The notes under the pieces were generated by a model. That model was not told the origin of the DNA. It did not search any database and saw only the letters and a program-made list of their open reading frames with translations. The position numbers and the translations under genes are program-made. Shown here piece after piece: positions 48,627-58,676 of a stretch of 64,000 nt of DNA; the first letter of the stretch is position 1; the number at the start of each line of letters is the position of its first letter. The stretch is taken from the NCBI GenBank assembly GCA_029253585.1, contig JAQWZF010000023.1, positions 1-64,000 on the forward strand, in the 5' to 3' direction. The DNA comes from Gammaproteobacteria bacterium. GTDB lineage: Bacteria; Pseudomonadota; Gammaproteobacteria; Pseudomonadales; Pseudohongiellaceae.

Positions 48627-50483
48627 TTATTCGCCGTTAAGCGAGTAAACCAATAATACATTGCCCGGTGACTCAGCCCACTTCTCGTAGCCGGATGTGA
48701 TAAAGACCTGACCGTTCACAACAACCGGGCCGTCTGATTCGATAGAGCCTCCCTTAGCTTCGATGCCGTTGCGAAGGCCAAAGCTTTGCCGGGTATTTGT
48801 CTCCCAGAGGATGTCACCATTATCTGTATCGAGTGCACGCAAGATGCCATCGAGACCTCCGGCAAAGACAAGATCGGAGGTGCTGCTAACCGCAGCGGAA
48901 ATACCCGGCCAGCACAGAAAAGGACCCTCTTCACAGTTGTTCGGTAAATCGTTGCGCCAGAGTATTTCGCCAGTACTAACATCCAAGGCGTGCACACCAG
49001 GGTGAGCCGCTCCCACGTTATAAGGATTGTTCGTAGGTAGATCTGAAACACCAACGAAGAGTTTCTCACCATTGGTGCTCATGCCGTAATGAATCCCGCC
49101 CATAGTGCCTCCGCTGCCGGCGCGTTGCTCCCAGATCAGCTCTCCACCATTGGCTGGATCTAGCGCATAGACCATGCCTGATTTTTGACCTACCAGAATA
49201 ATTTCGCGGCCATCGCCATCTCGAGTCAATATGGGAGCGGCACCGATATCATAATCGGGACCGTCTTCCTCCGGGCAGTTTGGAGTGCCTCTAGAGCAGG
49301 CACCATTCCAGGCATCATCTTTAGTTAGCTGAGCAGCCCAGACAATCTCGCCACTCGCCATATCCATGGCCAGCACCGCATCGCTGTAGCCATTAGCTGG
49401 CGAGGAATAGTTTTCGCCAGTACCCACATAAACCAGATTTCTATCCGCATCGACTGTGGGGCTAGACCAGATAGGCGCACCAGATGGACCAAACTGTTGC
49501 GTGCCAGCCGTACTTAGAATAGTTGGGCGCGGCTCATCGGTGGTATAGGTACGCCAGAGTTCTTCGCCACTACTAATACTCAGGGCAACAACGGCGCCTC
49601 GAAACGAACAACAGGGATAACCGACTCTAGCGGCCAGCAGAACCTCCAAGGAAGAGACAGGCACCAACAGCGAATCTTCGTGGGCGATAACTGACCCTGT
49701 AATTGTCGCCTGAGGATGCTCATGCACTTCTCGCTTCCAGATCAACTCACCTGTCTGCGCACTAATCGCGTAGGCGCTGCCGGCGAAATCCCCAAACAGG
49801 AGCGTCTCAGGCGTACCCTGATCATCCGTGTCGACGAAGATTGCACCACGCACTTCTGCATCCGCACTAAAGGTCCACCAGGGACAACCATTCGTGTTGT
49901 CGAGGGCAAAAATAGTTCCTTCCTGACTTCCTATGAAGGTCACTTCTTCTGTGACTACCGGCTGTGATCTTGCGCGAGTAGCATCGGGATAGGCAAATGC
50001 CCACTTTAATTCGAGTTGGTCAACATTGCCCTTTGTGAGAATCGATTCGCCAGCTCGATGACGCGTATTGCCAACTCCGCCACCCCAACCGTTCCAGGCC
50101 ACAGGCTGAGTTAATCTCGCACCTGAACCCAAACTTGAATCGCAGCTAAAACTTACGGCTTGTGCGGGCGAATCATCAAACTGCTCACCGGTAAGAAAGT
50201 AGGCGACATTTCTTTTCTGTTGCCGAGTCAGCGCCATGCCCGAGGTAGCCATAGAGCCAAATTCGAGTGCGTCTACGATACGATTCGGCGTGTAGAAATC
50301 GAATGCCGCTCGTTGCGGAGCTTCCAGCAAAGCGCCGTCATGGCATTCGGCGCAGAATAATTGGTATTGAGACTCCCCATCTGCCAAATCTGCACCATTC
50401 TGGCCTCCCTGGGAAAATGCCAGAATAGGCGTGGCCAGAAGCAGAGAGGCCGCAATCAAAAATTTGGGAGATCTGAATAGCAT
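48627..50483 (-). CDS. PQQ-binding dehydrogenase with N-terminal cytochrome c domain (polyvinyl-alcohol-dehydrogenase-like)
   Basis: LFCAECHDGALLEAP heme motif, RQQKRNVAYFLTG, then PQQ propeller blades (ALDNTNGCPWWTF, ALDVSTGEILW, ALDTDNGDILWETN). Confidence 0.9.
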   Translation of the reverse strand: MLFRSPKFLIAASLLLATPILAFSQGGQNGADLADGESQYQLFCAECHDGALLEAPQRAAFDFYTPNRIVDALEFGSMATSGMALTRQQKRNVAYFLTGEQFDDSPAQAVSFSCDSSLGSGARLTQPVAWNGWGGGVGNTRHRAGESILTKGNVDQLELKWAFAYPDATRARSQPVVTEEVTFIGSQEGTIFALDNTNGCPWWTFSADAEVRGAIFVDTDDQGTPETLLFGDFAGSAYAISAQTGELIWKREVHEHPQATITGSVIAHEDSLLVPVSSLEVLLAARVGYPCCSFRGAVVALSISSGEELWRTYTTDEPRPTILSTAGTQQFGPSGAPIWSSPTVDADRNLVYVGTGENYSSPANGYSDAVLAMDMASGEIVWAAQLTKDDAWNGACSRGTPNCPEEDGPDYDIGAAPILTRDGDGREIILVGQKSGMVYALDPANGGELIWEQRAGSGGTMGGIHYGMSTNGEKLFVGVSDLPTNNPYNVGAAHPGVHALDVSTGEILWRNDLPNNCEEGPFLCWPGISAAVSSTSDLVFAGGLDGILRALDTDNGDILWETNTRQSFGLRNGIEAKGGSIESDGPVVVNGQVFITSGYEKWAESPGNVLLVYSLNGE

Positions 50484-50757
50484 ATCGGTTCCTATATTCG
50501 AACAATTCTCATGATGTTATTGTAGTGTTAAAATTGTAGATTGGTAAAGGCATTGGAATTGCTAGCTTTGATCCGATGACAATTTTCTGCACAGCAGCGA
50601 AGATTACCATCAAAACTAGTAAAATTGGCGCTATATCAATAATTGGCTGCGGAGTTTTTCTCGTGAAAATTTTTCTAGAATTGTTCATCCCTCAAGCTCC
50701 GGCTGACATTTGGCGGCCTAATTTTCTCCCTCAACTTCAACAAAGGTAGACATCTCC

Positions 50758-51171
50758 TTGGCCAAAGTAAGCAAAGCTGAAATGATGGATTTTTTATCTC
50801 AGCAGTTCCCTCAGGTAAATTTCGAACTCGAAGCCTTCGAAAAAGATTCGGTGACCATTAGGCGACGGGTTGTCTCCGAAGACTTGCGGCCCGGTGGAAC
50901 TGTATCGGGCCCGACCATGATGGCTCTTGCAGACTGTGCTATCTACATTGCCATTCTTAGAGAGATTGGGTTGGTTGGCCTGGCAGTCACCACTAGTTTG
51001 AACATTAATTTCTTACGCAAACCGGTAGCGAACAAAGATATTCTGGGCGTGTGCAAATTATTGAAATTGGGAAAATCACTGGCAATTGCCGAGGTGTCTA
51101 TTTTTTCTGAAGGAAATGATCAGGTAGTCGCTCATTCCGTCGGAACTTATTCGATTCCACCCAAGCGCTAA
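50758..51171 (+). CDS. PaaI-like hotdog thioesterase
   Basis: RPGGTVSGPTMMALADCAIYIAILREIGLVGLAVTTSLNINFLRKP; TTG start. Confidence 0.9.
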   Translation: MAKVSKAEMMDFLSQQFPQVNFELEAFEKDSVTIRRRVVSEDLRPGGTVSGPTMMALADCAIYIAILREIGLVGLAVTTSLNINFLRKPVANKDILGVCKLLKLGKSLAIAEVSIFSEGNDQVVAHSVGTYSIPPKR

Positions 51172-51206
51172 TTAGTAGACTCGTTCTAGGAATGATGGCG
51201 CGCCCC

Positions 51207-52013
51207 CTAATAGTCGATCCTAACGAGGTGCAGCCCCCTGGATTTGGCCTTCGAGCTAAGCTTGCCTTGCCCAGGTTTTGCGAATGTCTCTTCTATTACC
51301 GCACTAGTAATCTTCCCCCTACCCACCTCAAACAAAGCAGCAACGATATAGCGAACCATATGTCTTAAGAACCCGTTTCCTGTGATTTCAACATAGTAAA
51401 TCTCACCACCAAACTCTGAGCTATCTGATTTCTGTAGATCGAGATTGAGCACTGTGCGAACAGTAGATTTTTCGGTTCCATCGCTGGCAGAAAAATTACA
51501 GAAGTCGTGCTCGCCAATGAAAGACACGCAGGCCACTCGCATTCTCTCAATACTTTGTTGGGCTTCATCGAGGTTTGTGTTCTCTTTAGCACTTACCAAG
51601 GGCACGTGGGCGACTATATCCCTCAGTAGAGGATTGCCAATCTCATCTATGGAAAAATAGTAGCGATAGGTTTTGCTGACACACTGTTTATTAGGATTGA
51701 AATCAGGCAGGCAGGTAACGCATTCTCGAATGCGGATAGTATCGGGCAGCAGGGAATTCATGCCTAGCTGAAGTGTGCACGGATCGATCTGCAGAGGAGT
51801 AGAGAATTTGGCGACCTGGCCTAGAGCATGAGCGCCGGCATCGGTGCGACTCGCTCCTGCAACCGAGCATTGGGCATATTTACTGATTTTTCGTAGCGCC
51901 CGTAGGATCTCAAATTGAACCGTGGATTTTTCGCCACCGTCACCCAGATCCTGCCAGCCGAAATAATCACTCCCGTTATACGAAATCACTACTCGATAGT
52001 GTTGCTGGTTCAT
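51207..52013 (-). CDS. truA: tRNA pseudouridine synthase A
   Basis: VISYNGSDYFGWQ, AGASRTDAGAHALGQVAKF, FLRHMVRYIVAALFEVGRGK. Confidence 0.95.
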   Translation of the reverse strand: MNQQHYRVVISYNGSDYFGWQDLGDGGEKSTVQFEILRALRKISKYAQCSVAGASRTDAGAHALGQVAKFSTPLQIDPCTLQLGMNSLLPDTIRIRECVTCLPDFNPNKQCVSKTYRYYFSIDEIGNPLLRDIVAHVPLVSAKENTNLDEAQQSIERMRVACVSFIGEHDFCNFSASDGTEKSTVRTVLNLDLQKSDSSEFGGEIYYVEITGNGFLRHMVRYIVAALFEVGRGKITSAVIEETFAKPGQGKLSSKAKSRGLHLVRIDY

Positions 52014-52236
52014 CTAGTTGATTCAACTGGCGGCGCTTTCAGAGTGTCTAGCGTAAACCCCATATGGCCGCACAAACAAGCTCTCAATGCCCTCGAACAG
52101 ACCTAATAGCGCAGAAGACCCACCTACTTTGATATCATGCCAATTCGGGCATTGAACTAAGCCAACTATCTGTGGTTACATCGGCTGAAGATACGTAGTT
52201 TACGAACAAGATCACACAGTATCAGGAGAGCTCCAA

Positions 52237-54174
52237 ATGATAATAAGAAGAAAACTGATCTCACTACTCATTATTGCTGCAGGTGCCTTAAGCTGCGCCC
52301 CACTCGCCATGAGCCAAGCCGGCACCAGCGTGAATGAGGGAGATTGGCCAAACATCCATGGCGACGCAGCGGCGCGGCGCTATTCACCGCTGGATCAGAT
52401 TAACCCGGACAATGTGGCCGATCTCGAGATCGCCTGGAATTTTTCCACGCTACACTTTGGCATCGGCACCGACTACGTTAACCCTTCGACTCCGCTGGAA
52501 GTGGATGGAGTGCTATACGCGAACATAGGTAGCACGCGCAATGTCGTGGCGCTAGATGCCACAAACGGTCAGGTATTATGGCTTTGGCGCTATCAGGAAG
52601 GCGACCGCTTTGACGAGGCCCCGCGTAAGGGTGCCGGACGCGGCGTCTCCTACTGGAGCGATGGCGAGTCGGCTCGAATCATCGATGTCTCTCCGGGCTA
52701 TCAGTTGGTTTCTCTGGATGCTGAAACCGGCATCCCCGACCCAAATTTTGGTAATAACGGCCTCGTAGATTTATATGTAGGCGTGCGCAATGGCGAAGAT
52801 GAGAGATTCGCCTACCCCGATATCGGCTTGTCTGCACCACCTTTCGTGATGAACGACGTCATTGTGGTTGGCGCCGCACACCGCACCGGCGGACGACCGC
52901 GGTCAAAGTTCAACACCAAGGGAGATGTGCGCGGCTTCGACGTGCACACAGGCGAGTTGCTTTGGACCTTCCATACCATTCCCGAGCGCGGAGAGATAGG
53001 CTATGAGTCCTGGCTCACCGGCAACGATATTACTGGTAACTCAGGAGTCTGGGCTGCCATCTCTGGAGACCCGGAACTGGGTCATGTCTATCTACCCATA
53101 GAAGACCCTACAGGTGACTATTACGGCGGAGATCGACACGGCGACAACCTGTTCTCCAGCGGCCTTGTTGCCGTGGACGTCAGAACCGGCGAACGCCAGT
53201 GGCACTATCAGTTTATCCATCATGACATCTGGGACTGGGACGTTCCATCCCCGCCCATCGTCACCGACTTACCAAATGGCCGCAAGGTAGTCATGTCTGT
53301 CACCAAACAGTCCTGGGTCTATACCTTCGACAGAATAACCGGCGAGCCAATCTGGCCTATCGTCGAAAGACCGGTTCCCGCTGGCGATGTGCCGGGAGAG
53401 TGGTATTCCCCCACGCAACCCTTCCCTACCCGTCCAGCTGCCTTCGATCGACAGGGTTTTGGCGAAGATGATTTGATAGATTTCACTCCGGAGCTTCGCG
53501 CTCTGGCGCTGGAGTCCATCCAAGGTTTTCGCCTTAGCGATAGCATCTTTACACCTCCCTCTGTGACGGATGCTGCCGATGGTACGCGCGGGCTGCTTTC
53601 ATTACCTTCTTCTACCGGTGGTTCCAACTGGGAAAGCTCTGCTCTGGATCCAGAGACAGGCATTCTCTATGTGCCCTCTAGAACCCAGCTACAGGTTTTG
53701 TCATTGGCGAAGAACCCGGAATCGGACATCGATCTCAGTCAGGGCTTTGGTGTTCGCGCACCTCGAGTCCAGGGGCTCGATATCGTCAAGCCGCCCTATG
53801 GTCGCATAACCGCGATCGATATGAATTCGGGCGACCACCTATGGATGATTGCAAACGCCGATACTCCAGAGCGCATTACCAATCACCCCCTACTGCAAGG
53901 TGTCGATCTTCCGCGTACGGGCGTACCAACGCGAGCGGGCGTCTTGCTGACTAAGACGCTGTTGTTTGTCGCTGAAGGTACCGGTGCCGCTGGAGCCAGC
54001 CCGATTTTTCGAGCCGTCGACAAGCAAACCGGCGACATACTTGCCGAAATAGATTTACCGGCAAATCAAACCGGCCTGCCATTTACCTATGAGCACGACG
54101 GCAAGCAATATGTAGCCATGTTCACCGGTGGTGGTGGCCAGGCTGCCGAGCTAGTGGTTCTTGCCTTACCGTAA
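52237..54174 (+). CDS. PQQ-dependent (quinoprotein) dehydrogenase, no heme domain
   Basis: 645 aa; GDAAARRYSPLDQINPDNVADLEIAWNF; HGDNLFSSGLVAVDVRTGERQWHYQFIHHDIWDWD; paralog of 1469..3439. Confidence 0.93.
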   Translation: MIIRRKLISLLIIAAGALSCAPLAMSQAGTSVNEGDWPNIHGDAAARRYSPLDQINPDNVADLEIAWNFSTLHFGIGTDYVNPSTPLEVDGVLYANIGSTRNVVALDATNGQVLWLWRYQEGDRFDEAPRKGAGRGVSYWSDGESARIIDVSPGYQLVSLDAETGIPDPNFGNNGLVDLYVGVRNGEDERFAYPDIGLSAPPFVMNDVIVVGAAHRTGGRPRSKFNTKGDVRGFDVHTGELLWTFHTIPERGEIGYESWLTGNDITGNSGVWAAISGDPELGHVYLPIEDPTGDYYGGDRHGDNLFSSGLVAVDVRTGERQWHYQFIHHDIWDWDVPSPPIVTDLPNGRKVVMSVTKQSWVYTFDRITGEPIWPIVERPVPAGDVPGEWYSPTQPFPTRPAAFDRQGFGEDDLIDFTPELRALALESIQGFRLSDSIFTPPSVTDAADGTRGLLSLPSSTGGSNWESSALDPETGILYVPSRTQLQVLSLAKNPESDIDLSQGFGVRAPRVQGLDIVKPPYGRITAIDMNSGDHLWMIANADTPERITNHPLLQGVDLPRTGVPTRAGVLLTKTLLFVAEGTGAAGASPIFRAVDKQTGDILAEIDLPANQTGLPFTYEHDGKQYVAMFTGGGGQAAELVVLALP

Positions 54175-54201
54175 CCGACTAGTATTCGTTTAACATCAAT
54201 T

Positions 54202-54243
54202 AGGGGCAGACATATTTTCATTCAGAGAATAAGTCTGCCCCTT
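54202..54243. repeat. Palindrome with similar layout to the other repeats but different arm sequence
   Basis: aggggcagacatattttcattcagagaataagtctgcccctt, near-perfect 17-bp arms. Confidence 0.8.
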
Positions 54244-54417
54244 TCGATGCACTAACAGTCGCGTCTAAGCACCTACCCCAACACCCCTATTTGAAAAAAC
54301 ACTTTAGGGCCGACCGAGCAAATTTATTCAGGCCTTTTGATTTTACTCAATTCAAAGTAGTCTGACGTTTGCCCATCAACCGCTTACTATTTATTACAAC
54401 TGACGGTAATGGCCTTC

Positions 54418-54467
54418 GTTAACTTTTATTAACTTTCATTAACTCTCGTTCACTTCCGTTAATCAGG
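54418..54467. repeat. 10-bp-period tandem repeat, 5 units, ending about 10 bp before the start codon of the next gene
   Basis: gttaactttt attaactttc attaactctc gttcacttcc gttaatcagg. Confidence 0.85.
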
Positions 54468-54476
54468 AATTCCCCT

Positions 54477-56012
54477 ATGTGGAACTTATTCAGAAGCTGC
54501 CTGCTACTTATCCCCGGCTTATTATTGCTCTCCTGCAGTGACACAGAACCAGACCAGGGCCCCAGCTATGACACGCTGATTTCCAACGCGCGGATGATAG
54601 ACGGCTTAGGCGGCCCTGCCGTAGACGCCGATGTCTATATTAGAAACGGTGAAGTAGCACTAATCGCCGCCACCGGACAGTCCACCCTTGATGCCGCCCA
54701 AACTATCGATGCGAGAGGTCGCGTACTCGCTCCAGGGTTCATCGACGTCCACTCCCATGGCGATCCCTTGCAGACACCCGAGTTTGAAAATTTTCTCGCT
54801 CAGGGAGTTACCACTATTACATTAGGTCAGGATGGAGATAGCCCAGAGAACGAAAATTTAGGCCAGTGGGTCTCACAGGTAAGAGACAATGGAATAGGCG
54901 TAAACATAGCGCCATTCGTCGGTCATGGAACTCTGAGAAACCTCGCTGGCATTGGTCAGAAGCCGGTTCCCAGCACGGAAGAATTACAGCGTATGCTGGA
55001 ACTTCTGAACAACGCCCTCGACTACTCTTTCGGTCTAAGCACCGGTCTGGAGTACAACCCGGGTTTGCACGCCAAGGAAGCGGAATTGGTAGAGCTAGCC
55101 AGGGTAGTAGGAAGTCGCGACCGTATAGTCATGAGTCATATGCGCAATGAAGATGACGATCAGCTAGAGGCCTCTCTCGACGAATTAATGAGCCAAGGGC
55201 GAGTAGCCAGAGTCCACGTGTCTCATCTAAAATCAGTTTATGGAAAGGGCGCGGATCGCGCTGAAGAAATATTGGCGGTATTGGCGAACGCCAGAGAAGC
55301 AGGCATAGAAATTACCGCCGACGTATATCCCTATAACGCTAGTTACGCCGGAATCGCATTATTATTCCCTGTCTGGTCCAAGACCCCCCAAGAATTTGAG
55401 ATTGCAAAACAGAGTCGAAGAGCCGAGCTGGAAGAGTATCTTATCAATCGAATCAATCGGCGCAATGGGCCGGCGGCTACGCTTCTCGGCACCGATCCCT
55501 ATACGGGAAAGACCCTCGCCGACCTTGAGCTAGAACTGGGCATGCCATTTGAGAAAATACTTATCGATGTTATAGGCCCGCAAGGGGCCGGCGGCGCCTA
55601 CTTCATCATGGACGATGCGCTGCAATCTCGATTACTGGAAGATGAAATGATCACCGCCTCATCCGATGGCAGCCCTACCGGATTTCATCCTCGCGGCCAT
55701 GGAACATTCGCCAAAATAATAGAAGAATATGTAGTCAATCGAGGCGCTGTCTCTCTGGAGGAGATGGTAAGGAAGATGACTTCATTCTCAGCCTCTATTC
55801 TTGGCCTGCAAGACAGAGGCAGCATAGAGCTTGGAAAGGTGGCCGACCTGGTGTTGTTCGATCCGGAAACTATTAGAGCCAATGCAACTTACCCGAACCC
55901 CCTGCAACTCTCGAGCGGATTTGATATAGTCTTTATCGCCGGCGAAGTCGCATTTGAAAATGGCGCATCAACTCAAGAGAGCCTGGGAGATGTGCTAAGC
56001 CCCAACCAGTGA
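54477..56012 (+). CDS. N-acyl-D-amino-acid deacylase / D-aminoacylase-like amidohydrolase, putative lipoprotein
   Basis: YDTLISNARMIDGLGGPAVDADVYIRNGEVALI, APGFIDVHSHGDP, VSHLKSVYGKG, SDGSPTGFHPRGHGTFAKI; lipobox LLSC. Confidence 0.92.
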   Translation: MWNLFRSCLLLIPGLLLLSCSDTEPDQGPSYDTLISNARMIDGLGGPAVDADVYIRNGEVALIAATGQSTLDAAQTIDARGRVLAPGFIDVHSHGDPLQTPEFENFLAQGVTTITLGQDGDSPENENLGQWVSQVRDNGIGVNIAPFVGHGTLRNLAGIGQKPVPSTEELQRMLELLNNALDYSFGLSTGLEYNPGLHAKEAELVELARVVGSRDRIVMSHMRNEDDDQLEASLDELMSQGRVARVHVSHLKSVYGKGADRAEEILAVLANAREAGIEITADVYPYNASYAGIALLFPVWSKTPQEFEIAKQSRRAELEEYLINRINRRNGPAATLLGTDPYTGKTLADLELELGMPFEKILIDVIGPQGAGGAYFIMDDALQSRLLEDEMITASSDGSPTGFHPRGHGTFAKIIEEYVVNRGAVSLEEMVRKMTSFSASILGLQDRGSIELGKVADLVLFDPETIRANATYPNPLQLSSGFDIVFIAGEVAFENGASTQESLGDVLSPNQ

Positions 56013-56049
56013 GCCGGTGAGTAGTATTGCAAAAAAGACAGGTGACAAT

Positions 56050-56514
56050 ATGTTCGAAAGAATTTTTCCCAAACAGGTAGATAACATCTATTCCGGCAGC
56101 AATCTGGCACTGTATTTTTTCTTTCTTATAACACTGATTACGATCGGCCGAAGCTGTGTGCATATCTTCAGCGCCGATGGTGGCGCTCAATCTATTGCGA
56201 CTATTCCTCTGGATAGTTTCACCCAAGGTGGCGCCGAGACGGTGGTCTATATCTTCGCACAGTGGGGCATAGCGCAGCTTATGGTTGGCCTGATCTATCT
56301 GTTGGTAGCCCTGCGTTATCGCAGTCTTATACCGCTGATGTATGGGTTTATCTTCTTGGAATGGGGTTCCAGAATGGGGCTGACTTTTCTCAAGAACATA
56401 GAAACCGCGGGAACCGCACCTGCCGCGATTGGACAGCTGGTTTTAGTGATCTTGATACCGCTAATGTTTTACCTTTCGCTGAGGCAATCTCCCCGCAGGA
56501 CTCCATCGGATTAA
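56050..56514 (+). CDS. Small integral membrane protein, hypothetical
   Basis: 4 hydrophobic helices; ATG at 56050 (MFERIFPKQVDNIYSG) more plausible than the listed start. Confidence 0.65.
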   Translation: MFERIFPKQVDNIYSGSNLALYFFFLITLITIGRSCVHIFSADGGAQSIATIPLDSFTQGGAETVVYIFAQWGIAQLMVGLIYLLVALRYRSLIPLMYGFIFLEWGSRMGLTFLKNIETAGTAPAAIGQLVLVILIPLMFYLSLRQSPRRTPSD

Positions 56515-56659
56515 CTACAATATGGAAACGAAGATAAGATGCACTGGGGGTAGCGAAAAAGACACTCAGCTTTGTTAAAGACTGCGGTTGAAGACTGCTA
56601 CAACACTAATTCGTTTCTAACGAACCAGAGCGCTGCTAAATGCCATCTCGACTCTCTCT

Positions 56660-56693
56660 AAACTCCCTGATTGAGAACCTCAACAGGGAGTTT
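56660..56693. terminator. Hairpin aaactccctg/cagggagttt, candidate terminator
   Basis: 10-bp stem with 14-nt loop between convergent genes. Confidence 0.55.
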
Positions 56694-56711
56694 GATTACT
56701 GAGGTTTCTGA

Positions 56712-57221
56712 CTAGGACTTAGGTGTCCAGAAGAACACTTTCCAATCACGAAGCGGTTCTGAACCTGGATAGGCTGGCTCATCAAGTGTTCTACCGCCAG
56801 ATTTGGCTGCCCACTGTCTCATCATCGCAATGCGGTCTTCGCCGTGAATCTCTGTAGCAGTCATCTCGTAGGTAGCGTCACCTATGCGTAGCAAGCCATC
56901 ACCACCTCTTGCACGCACACGTCGAGCCCAGTATCCATTGTCAGGACGGGTCGCCGTGATTACACCATCTGGAGTGCCTACCCACGACAGGTAATTTACG
57001 AATGGTGGAAAGCCGTCTAGCTTAAACATCAAAGGACCGCGTACACTCTCGTTAAGCGGCGTGAAATCGGCTAGCGGTGCCGTCATGGTTCCACCAATAA
57101 TTATGCCAGGTGTGCGGCCAAGGCCCTGATTGCTCAGGTAGGGAGCCGTAGATGCCCATCCCACGATTACGACCGCTAGTACCACAGCTATCGCGATTCC
57201 CACGATTTTACCCTTACCCAT
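56712..57221 (-). CDS. Membrane-anchored split-barrel-like hypothetical protein
   Basis: N-terminal TM; ITATRPDNGYWARRVRARGGDGLLRIGDATYEMTATEI. Confidence 0.6.
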   Translation of the reverse strand: MGKGKIVGIAIAVVLAVVIVGWASTAPYLSNQGLGRTPGIIIGGTMTAPLADFTPLNESVRGPLMFKLDGFPPFVNYLSWVGTPDGVITATRPDNGYWARRVRARGGDGLLRIGDATYEMTATEIHGEDRIAMMRQWAAKSGGRTLDEPAYPGSEPLRDWKVFFWTPKS

Positions 57222-57397
57222 TGCGTGTTCTCCATATTCTTATAAGTAAAGTACGGACAATATATCCAATCTGAGCTCGTGTCCAACTCACCAACTCCTG
57301 ATAGCGATCAACCGCACAGCTAATGCGCTGCGAGGAAATTTAAGTGCCATAACTTCACCGTCATCCACAGTTACCCCACTGGCTACTGACACACAGG

Positions 57398-57856
57398 CTA
57401 CTTAGCGAAGAGCTGCGACTCGATATCTCGAAATGCCTTGAATTCGAGTGCGTTTCCTGAGGGATCGGAAAAGAACATTGTGCCCTGCTCTCCAGGCTGA
57501 CCCTTGAAGCGTATATAGGGCTCAATAATAAAATCATCTACGAATTCGGTGACGGTTTCAGCTAGCGCTTCCCAATCATCGAAATTTAGCACGACGCCGA
57601 AATGGGGTACCGGCACACCCTGGCCGTCGACACCATTCGCTATGCTGGCGATCTTGCCTTCTTTTCCAAGCTGCGGATTCACATGGGTCACCAGCTGATG
57701 ACCAAACAGATTGAAATCGATCCAATCCGTGGAGCTACGACCCTCGGGCAGGCCCATCTTATTGCCGTAGAAGTCTCGCGCCTCATTGATATCGCGAACC
57801 TGAATTGCCAAATGAAAAGGGGTTAGTTGCATCTTGCCTCCGAATTCCCAAATCAT
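57398..57856 (-). CDS. VOC/glyoxalase family protein
   Basis: [32 protein letters not shown]...[17 protein letters not shown]. Confidence 0.92.
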   Translation of the reverse strand: MIWEFGGKMQLTPFHLAIQVRDINEARDFYGNKMGLPEGRSSTDWIDFNLFGHQLVTHVNPQLGKEGKIASIANGVDGQGVPVPHFGVVLNFDDWEALAETVTEFVDDFIIEPYIRFKGQPGEQGTMFFSDPSGNALEFKAFRDIESQLFAK

Positions 57857-57867
57857 AAGGGTGCTGA

Positions 57868-58477
57868 CTACTGTTGTCTAAGCAAATTGCTACTTTCTCG
57901 CTCCGTCTTAAGGGCCGAGCCACCGTCAATCTCCATGATTAACAACACTGGGGCACCGCGACGCGCCAGCTAGAAATGATCGGCTCGAAGGAACAATCCA
58001 TTCTCTGGCAGGTTTTCCGGCGTGATAGTCCTGCCCTGCTTTCGAGCGGCCCGGCGCCATCGCACCAAAACCGACGAAGACCAGGTCTGCGTTCTCAATC
58101 TCAATACTCTCTGCCGATCTGGTAGTGCTCATCTCAATGTCGCGAACCTGCTCCAGCAATTGCATGTCGGTGGGAGTTTCGAGCTGAACAGCAGCAGGCG
58201 TGAGAACCTGGGTATGAATCAATGGCACTGCCTGCGTCCATCCGCCATTCTCTTCGCCCGGTTGCAGGCCCAGAGATTGAAATCGCTCAATCAGGTAGGC
58301 AACCGTTTTCTCTTCGCCGCGACCGCCTGGAGCACGCCCCTCGAACTCATCAGAAGCTAGAATTTTAACTATGTTAGAGAGTTCGTTTAGATCTATGTCG
58401 CTGCGACTGTCGAATTCAGTTGCACAATTGATTAGCGTGGCACAGGAGAAAAGGACGCACAGGGGTCTAAATGTCAC
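57868..58477 (-). pseudogene. M28 family aminopeptidase remnant, internally deleted and frameshifted
   Basis: N-term NIVKILASDEFEGRAPGGRGEEKTVAYLIERFQSLGLQPG; another frame gives TPENLPENGLFLRADHF*LARRGAPVLLIMEIDGG, the C-terminal M28 catalytic segment. Confidence 0.75.
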
Positions 58478-58676
58478 AAAGAAGCCGCTATCGCGGATTA
58501 TTCACGACTTGGGTCTATACATTTGCTCTGACAGCATTGCTGTTTGAAAAATGGCAGAGCGAATCCAGCTAGTGAGGCTAAATAGAAAAGTCCCATGGAG
58601 AGGCCAGATAGATAGACCAGATGGAAAGGCCAGATAGAAAAAGTAAAACTATCCGGCCTGCTAGAATCTTTGAACT

